A program made the position numbers and the translations under genes. Under the pieces are notes generated by a model. It was not told the origin of the DNA. It saw only the letters and a list, made by a program, of their open reading frames with translations, and searched no databases. DNA of 64,000 bases, taken from the NCBI RefSeq assembly GCF_012972705.2, contig NZ_JABCSC020000001.1:868001-932000 (forward strand), in the 5' to 3' direction. Origin of the DNA: Uliginosibacterium aquaticum. Its GTDB lineage: Bacteria; Pseudomonadota; Gammaproteobacteria; Burkholderiales; Rhodocyclaceae. Positions 59,751-64,000 of this stretch are shown one piece after another (position 1 is the first letter of the stretch; every line of letters begins with the position of its first letter).

Positions 59751-60755
59751 ATGCACCAGATCCTCAAATCCGCCGCTGCTGCGCTGGCCCTGCTGGGCTT
59801 CGTTGCGGGCGCCCAGGCCCAGCAGAAGGACATTCTCAACGTGTCCTACGACGTTGCGCGTGATGTGTTCAAGGACTACAACCCGCGCTTCATCGCGGCC
59901 TACAAGGCCAAGACCGGCGAAGAACTGGTCGTGAAGCAGTCCCACGGTGGCTCTTCCAAGCAGGTTCGCGCGGTGGCGGACGGCCTCGAGGCCGATGTGG
60001 TGAGCATGAACCAGCCGACCGACGTCAGTTTCCTGGCCGAGAAGGGCTTGCTGGCCTCTGACTGGAACAAGAAGTTGCCCAACAATGCTTCGCCCTACAC
60101 CTCGACCATGGTGTTCATCGTGCGCAAGGGCAATCCCAAGGGCTTCAAGGACTGGAGCGATCTGACCAAGCCCGGTGTGACGATCACCATCCCGCACCCC
60201 AAGAACACCGGTAACGGTCGCAATACCTACCTCGCTGCCTGGGGCTGGGCGCTGCGTCAGCCCGGCGGCAATGAGAAGACGGCAGCGGCCTTCGTAGGTA
60301 GCCTGCTCAAGAATGCGCCGGCCTTTGCGCCCGGCGGGCGCGATGCCACCACCAACTTCATTCAGCGCGGGCAGGGCGATGTGCTGATCACCTTCGAGAG
60401 CGAAGCCGAGCTGATCGCGCGTGAGTTTGGCCGTGGCAACTTTGATGTGGTCTATCCGAGCCAGTCTCTGCTGACCGAATTCCCGGTTGCTGTCGTCGAT
60501 AAAGTTGTCGACAAGCGCGGCACCCGCAAGCAGGCCCAGGCTTACCTGGAATTCCTGTGGAGCAAGGACGGCCAGGAAAACGCTGCGCAGAACTATTTGC
60601 GTCCGCGCGATGCCGAAGTGCTCAAGAAGTACGCTGCGCAGTTCCCGCCGATCAAGACCTTCACCGTGGAAGAAATCTTCGGTAGCTGGGACAAGGCTTT
60701 CACCGCCCACTTCAAGGACGGTGGCAGTTTCGATCAGGTCTATCAGGCAAAATAA
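59751..60755 (+). CDS. sbp: Sulfate/thiosulfate-binding periplasmic protein
   Basis: 334 residues with a signal peptide (about 1-23, cleavage after AQA). Mature start DILNVSYDVARDVFKDYN, then QSHGGSSKQVRAVADGLEADVVSMNQPTD, IPHPKNTGNGRNTYLAAW and GQGDVLITFESEAEL, all typical of Sbp and CysP. Binds sulfate or thiosulfate and delivers it to CysTWA encoded just downstream. Sbp and CysP cannot be told apart with certainty. Confidence 0.95.
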   Translation: MHQILKSAAAALALLGFVAGAQAQQKDILNVSYDVARDVFKDYNPRFIAAYKAKTGEELVVKQSHGGSSKQVRAVADGLEADVVSMNQPTDVSFLAEKGLLASDWNKKLPNNASPYTSTMVFIVRKGNPKGFKDWSDLTKPGVTITIPHPKNTGNGRNTYLAAWGWALRQPGGNEKTAAAFVGSLLKNAPAFAPGGRDATTNFIQRGQGDVLITFESEAELIAREFGRGNFDVVYPSQSLLTEFPVAVVDKVVDKRGTRKQAQAYLEFLWSKDGQENAAQNYLRPRDAEVLKKYAAQFPPIKTFTVEEIFGSWDKAFTAHFKDGGSFDQVYQAK

Positions 60756-60873
60756 GAGAGCTGCAGCCAAACGATTCTGGTCGTACTGAGGCGCTGCCCC
60801 TGGTGGAACGCCTGGCCAGAAGCGCGGCGTTACACTTCGTTTTGCTACAGTTCTCAAGCCTTCTCGAACAAGG

Positions 60874-60899
60874 ACGGGCCGGCCATGCCGGCCCGTTTT
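60874..60899 (+). terminator. Strong hairpin with T run directly before cysT
   Basis: ACGGGCCGGC (60874-60883), CAT, GCCGGCCCGT (60887-60896), TTT. It has the form of an intrinsic terminator and ends only a few bases before the cysT ATG (60904), in place of a Shine-Dalgarno site. It probably sets sbp expression above that of the permease genes. Confidence 0.75.
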
Positions 60900-60903
60900 C
60901 ATC

Positions 60904-61761
60904 ATGACAAGCAAAAAACATCACGTGCTGCCCGGCTTTGGCCTCTCGCTCGGCTATTCGCTGGTCTATCTCTCGCTGCTGGTGCTGATCCCGCTGGCCG
61001 GACTGGTGGCTCGCAGCGCCGAGCTCTCGTGGGCTCAGTTCTGGCAGATCGCCACGGCTGAGCGGGCACTGGCGGCCTATCGCGTGACTTTCGGCACCGC
61101 CTTCATCGCCGCTTGTGTGAATGGGGTATTCGGCCTGATCGTGGCCTGGGTGCTGGTGCGCTACGAATTCTTCGGCAAGAAGCTGGTGGATGCCTTCGTG
61201 GATTTGCCCTTCGCCTTGCCGACCGCGGTGGCCGGCATCACCCTGACCACGCTGTATGCCAATACCGGCTGGGTTGGTCAGATTCTCGAGGGTTGGCTCG
61301 GCTTCAAGGTGGCCTTCACGCCGGCCGGCATTGTGGTGGCGTTGATCTTCATCGGCATTCCCTTCGTGGTGCGCACGGTGCAGCCGGTGATCGAGGATAT
61401 CGAGCCGGAAGTGGAAGAGGCGGCCGCCAGCCTCGGCGCCTCGCGCTGGCAGACTTTCCACCGGGTGCTGTTCCCGGCCTTGTTCCCGGCATTGCTGACG
61501 GGTTTCACGCTGTCCTTCTCACGCGCGGTCGGTGAGTATGGTTCGGTGATCTTCATTGCCGGGAATATGCCGATGGTGTCCGAGATCACGCCGCTCCTGA
61601 TCATCTCCAAGCTGGAGCAATACGATCTGCCGGGCGCCACGGTGCTGGCGGTGGTGATGCTGGTGATTTCCTTCGTGCTGCTCTTGTCGATCAATCTGCT
61701 GCAGTGGTGGACTGCCAGTCGCCACACGGGCCGCCATGTGGATGAAGGAGCACAGGCATGA
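60904..61761 (+). CDS. cysT: Sulfate ABC transporter permease CysT
   Basis: 285 residues, inner membrane, about six helices. Begins like CysT (KHHVLPGFGLSLGYSLVYLSLLVLIPLAGLV). The permease signature near residue 160 is EEAAASLGASRWQTFHRVLFPALFPALLTG, the coupling helix that contacts CysA. No ribosome site precedes the ATG, which follows a terminator-like hairpin. It overlaps cysW by four bases (ATGA). Confidence 0.95.
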   Translation: MTSKKHHVLPGFGLSLGYSLVYLSLLVLIPLAGLVARSAELSWAQFWQIATAERALAAYRVTFGTAFIAACVNGVFGLIVAWVLVRYEFFGKKLVDAFVDLPFALPTAVAGITLTTLYANTGWVGQILEGWLGFKVAFTPAGIVVALIFIGIPFVVRTVQPVIEDIEPEVEEAAASLGASRWQTFHRVLFPALFPALLTGFTLSFSRAVGEYGSVIFIAGNMPMVSEITPLLIISKLEQYDLPGATVLAVVMLVISFVLLLSINLLQWWTASRHTGRHVDEGAQA

Positions 61762-62636
61762 ATCAGATTCGCACCGTGAATACCGAGTCGCGCGGCGTGC
61801 GCTGGACGCTGATGGCTCTGGCCTTTGCTTTCCTGTTCTTCTTCCTGGGCCTGCCGCTGCTGTCGGTGTTCGCCGAGGCTTTCCGCCAGGGCTTTGGCCC
61901 TTACTGGCAGGCGCTGGCCGAACCAGAGACTCTGGCCGCGATCTGGCTGACGGTGTTTGTGGCACTGGCCGTGCTGCCGCTCAACATCCTGTTCGGCGTG
62001 GCCACTGCCTGGGCGGTGGCCAAGTTTGAATTCCGTGGCAAGAGCCTGCTGACGACCCTGTTGGACCTGCCATTCGCGGTCAGCCCGGTGGTCGCAGGCC
62101 TCCTCTTCATCCTGATTTTCGGACGCCAGGGCTGGTTCGGGCCGTGGCTTGCGGCGCATGACATCAAAATCATCTTCGCCTTGCCCGGCATGATCATCGC
62201 CACCATGTTCATCACCGTGCCCTACATCGCGCGCGAGCTGATTCCGCTGATGCAGTCGCAAGGCAAGGACGAGGAAGAAGCCGCCGTGTCGCTGGGTGCT
62301 TCGGGCTGGCAGATGTTCTGGCGGGTGAGCCTGCCGAACATCAAGTGGGGCCTGCTCTACGGCGTGATCCTGTCCAATGCTCGGGCGATGGGAGAGTTCG
62401 GCGCGGTGAGTGTGGTCAGCGGCCACATCCGCGGCGAGACCAACACCCTGCCGCTGCATGTGGAAATTCTCTACAACGAATACAACTCGGTCGGCGCGTT
62501 TGCCGCGGCCTCAGTGCTGGCGCTGCTGGCGCTGGTCACGTTGGTGGCGAAGACCTTTGTGGAATGGCGGATGCAGAAGGAGACGGACATGCTCAATGCC
62601 GTGCTGCCGCCGGAGAAGACCACAGCAACGAATTGA
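61758..62636 (+). CDS. cysW: Sulfate ABC transporter permease CysW
   Basis: 292 residues, second permease subunit with six membrane helices. Coupling-loop signature EEEAAVSLGASGWQMFWRVSLPNIKWGLLYG. VSVVSGHIRGETNTLPLHVEILYNEYNSVGAFAAAS is characteristic of CysW. Translationally coupled to cysT and 43 bases upstream of cysA. Confidence 0.96.
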   Translation: MNQIRTVNTESRGVRWTLMALAFAFLFFFLGLPLLSVFAEAFRQGFGPYWQALAEPETLAAIWLTVFVALAVLPLNILFGVATAWAVAKFEFRGKSLLTTLLDLPFAVSPVVAGLLFILIFGRQGWFGPWLAAHDIKIIFALPGMIIATMFITVPYIARELIPLMQSQGKDEEEAAVSLGASGWQMFWRVSLPNIKWGLLYGVILSNARAMGEFGAVSVVSGHIRGETNTLPLHVEILYNEYNSVGAFAAASVLALLALVTLVAKTFVEWRMQKETDMLNAVLPPEKTTATN

Positions 62637-62679
62637 ACGACGGGTTTGAGGCCCGTTGATCTGCACAAGGATTTGAGTC

Positions 62680-63753
62680 ATGAGCATCGAAGTCAAAAAC
62701 ATCAGCAAGCGTTTCGGCAATTTCGTGGCGCTGGACAATATCTCGCTGGAGATCCCGACCGGCGAGCTGGTCGCACTACTGGGCCCCTCCGGCTGCGGCA
62801 AGACCACGCTGCTGCGGATCATCGCCGGCATGGAGTCAGCCGATACCGGCCAGGTGCTGTTCCACGGCGAGGAGGCCACCCATGTGCATACGCGGGAGCG
62901 CCAGGTTGGCTTCGTGTTCCAGCACTACGCGCTGTTCCGCCACATGAGTGTGTTCGAGAACGTGGCCTTCGGCCTGCGTGTGAAACCGCGCGCCGAGCGC
63001 CCCTCGGAAGGCGAGATCCGCGAGCGCGTGATGAAGCTGCTCAAGCTGGTGCAACTGGACTGGCTGGCCGAGCGTTATCCCTCGCAGCTCTCCGGCGGTC
63101 AGCGCCAGCGCATCGCGCTGGCCCGCGCGCTGGCGGTGGAACCCAAGGTGCTGTTGCTCGACGAGCCTTTCGGCGCACTGGATACGCAGGTTCGCAAGGA
63201 ACTGCGTCGCTGGCTGCGGCATCTTCACGACGAAATGCATATTGCATCGGTGTTCGTGACCCACGATCAGGAAGAGGCGCTGGAAGTGGCTGACCGCGTG
63301 GTGGTGATGAACAAGGGCCACATCGAGCAGCTGGGCACGCCGGACGAGGTGTACTCGGCGCCGGCAACGCCCTTCGTGTATCGCTTCCTCGGCAACGTGA
63401 ATGTGTTCCACAGCCGTGTGCACGGACAGTGGGCCGAGGTGGATCGGGCTGCGCATGTCGCCAAGGATGACGCGCTGGCCTTTGTGCGCCCGCATGACAT
63501 CGAGATCCAGCGCGAGTCCTCCGCCGGGGCCTTGTCAGCCAGCGTGCTGCATGTGCAGGCCATCGGCCCGCTGGTACGGGTGGAGGTTGAACACCAGGGG
63601 GAGATCTTCGAGGTCGAGCTGACTCGCGAGCGTCATAACCAGCTCGCGCTGACCGCCGGCGAAACCGTCTGGCTGCGCCCGCGCAATCTGCGTGTGTTCC
63701 AGGGCGAACAGATGGTCAGTTCCCAGACCTTTGATCTGGGTGCTGGCATCTGA
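62680..63753 (+). CDS. cysA: Sulfate/thiosulfate ABC transporter ATP-binding protein CysA
   Basis: 357 residues. Walker [11 protein letters not shown]-loop VFQHYALF, signature LSGGQRQR, Walker B LLLDEPF and H-loop VTHDQ, followed by a C-terminal TOBE-like regulatory domain (about 240-350; [21 protein letters not shown]). Energises import by CysTW. Last gene of the sbp-cysT-cysW-cysA operon. Confidence 0.97.
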   Translation: MSIEVKNISKRFGNFVALDNISLEIPTGELVALLGPSGCGKTTLLRIIAGMESADTGQVLFHGEEATHVHTRERQVGFVFQHYALFRHMSVFENVAFGLRVKPRAERPSEGEIRERVMKLLKLVQLDWLAERYPSQLSGGQRQRIALARALAVEPKVLLLDEPFGALDTQVRKELRRWLRHLHDEMHIASVFVTHDQEEALEVADRVVVMNKGHIEQLGTPDEVYSAPATPFVYRFLGNVNVFHSRVHGQWAEVDRAAHVAKDDALAFVRPHDIEIQRESSAGALSASVLHVQAIGPLVRVEVEHQGEIFEVELTRERHNQLALTAGETVWLRPRNLRVFQGEQMVSSQTFDLGAGI

Positions 63754-63914
63754 ATCAAGCAGGCGCGTTGGCCGATCTCGAAACACCGGCGCACGTAGTT
63801 TTTTCTGCGCCTCGTTTTGACCTCTGCCCGCTCGTAGCGCTTTCTTTCTGACTCCGGCTCTGGGCGGCTTCTGTTGAAGCGGCCTTGGGCCGCGCCTGCA
63901 GGATGTATCGTTTG

Positions 63915-63934
63915 AGCGGCACTGCCGTGCCGCT
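63915..63934 (-). terminator. Hairpin just after the minus-strand partial frame
   Basis: AGCGGCAC (63915-63922), TGCC, GTGCCGCT (63927-63934): perfect 8-bp stem, three bases after the TGA at 63938. No long T run, so a weak terminator or a stability hairpin. Confidence 0.4.
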
Positions 63935-63937
63935 GCC

Positions 63938-64000
63938 TCAGGCCGCTGCGCGTGGCTTGAATACCTGGCGCCGCATTTCCTCGCGTGAGGGCAGGGAGGA
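63938..64000 (-). CDS. Possible C-terminus of a minus-strand gene, cut by the window edge
   Basis: The 20 codons read SSLPSREEMRRQVFKPRAAA then TGA, and a hairpin follows at once. Codon use is GC3-rich, like coding DNA here. There is too little to identify; it may be a chance frame. Confidence 0.35.
   Translation of the reverse strand, partial: SSLPSREEMRRQVFKPRAAA

Overview
The window is about 63 % GC chromosomal DNA of a Gram-negative, motile, free-living betaproteobacterium. The gene neighbourhoods leuS-lptE-holA, xseB-ispA-dxs and sbp-cysTWA, the monomeric isocitrate dehydrogenase with SthA, and FolE2 all fit the Betaproteobacteria, possibly Rhodocyclales. The order is an inference from gene content, not a search result. 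No tRNA, rRNA, CRISPR array, prophage or intact insertion sequence was seen.

Layout. 1-1552: 3' part of a hybrid histidine kinase. 1606-6699: pectin locus with a PL10 pectate lyase, a PL1 pectate lyase with a Ser/Ala linker and extra C-terminal domain, and a ROK-type regulator. 6710-9478: a chemoreceptor under a good sigma-28 (FliA) type promoter, followed by an orphan periplasmic binding protein. 9551-13885: leuS-lptE-holA. 13948-24689: four consecutive genes for membrane-anchored multi-PAS proteins built from 15 copies of one PAS unit. Two are hybrid kinases and two have no output domain at all. They are divergent from an HD-GYP protein with a zinc ribbon (24848-25696). 25807-34221: rluB with a very long disordered N-terminus, a 152-bp MITE-like element, rsuA, cti, mutL and an HDOD protein.

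34438-39674: an AcuI/YhdH-type oxidoreductase overlapping a response regulator with a degenerate GGDEF domain, then FHA, PP2C and Ser/Thr kinase genes that look like a phospho-Ser/Thr signalling set without type VI secretion genes in view. 39829-49318: housekeeping genes (yaaA, M14 peptidase, alpha carbonic anhydrase, DUF1015, DAHP synthase, rpmG, rpmB, radC, coaBC, tautomerase, dut, YoaK family). 49402-53254: NADP isocitrate dehydrogenase divergent from transhydrogenase sthA, a pair that makes and rebalances NADPH. 53361-59524: TPR protein, folE2, dxs, ispA, xseB, a Rieske oxygenase and a small lipoprotein. 59751-63753: sulfate/thiosulfate ABC importer sbp-cysT-cysW-cysA. The right edge holds the tail of a minus-strand reading frame.

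The most unusual region is the PAS array locus. All 11 junctions between successive units have exactly the same 30-residue linker, and 13 of the 15 units share a cysteine at one position. Two array proteins stop 19 residues after their last PAS unit, with no kinase, cyclase or chemotaxis domain. This suggests a multi-component redox- or ligand-sensing array feeding two hybrid kinases; the function is inference.
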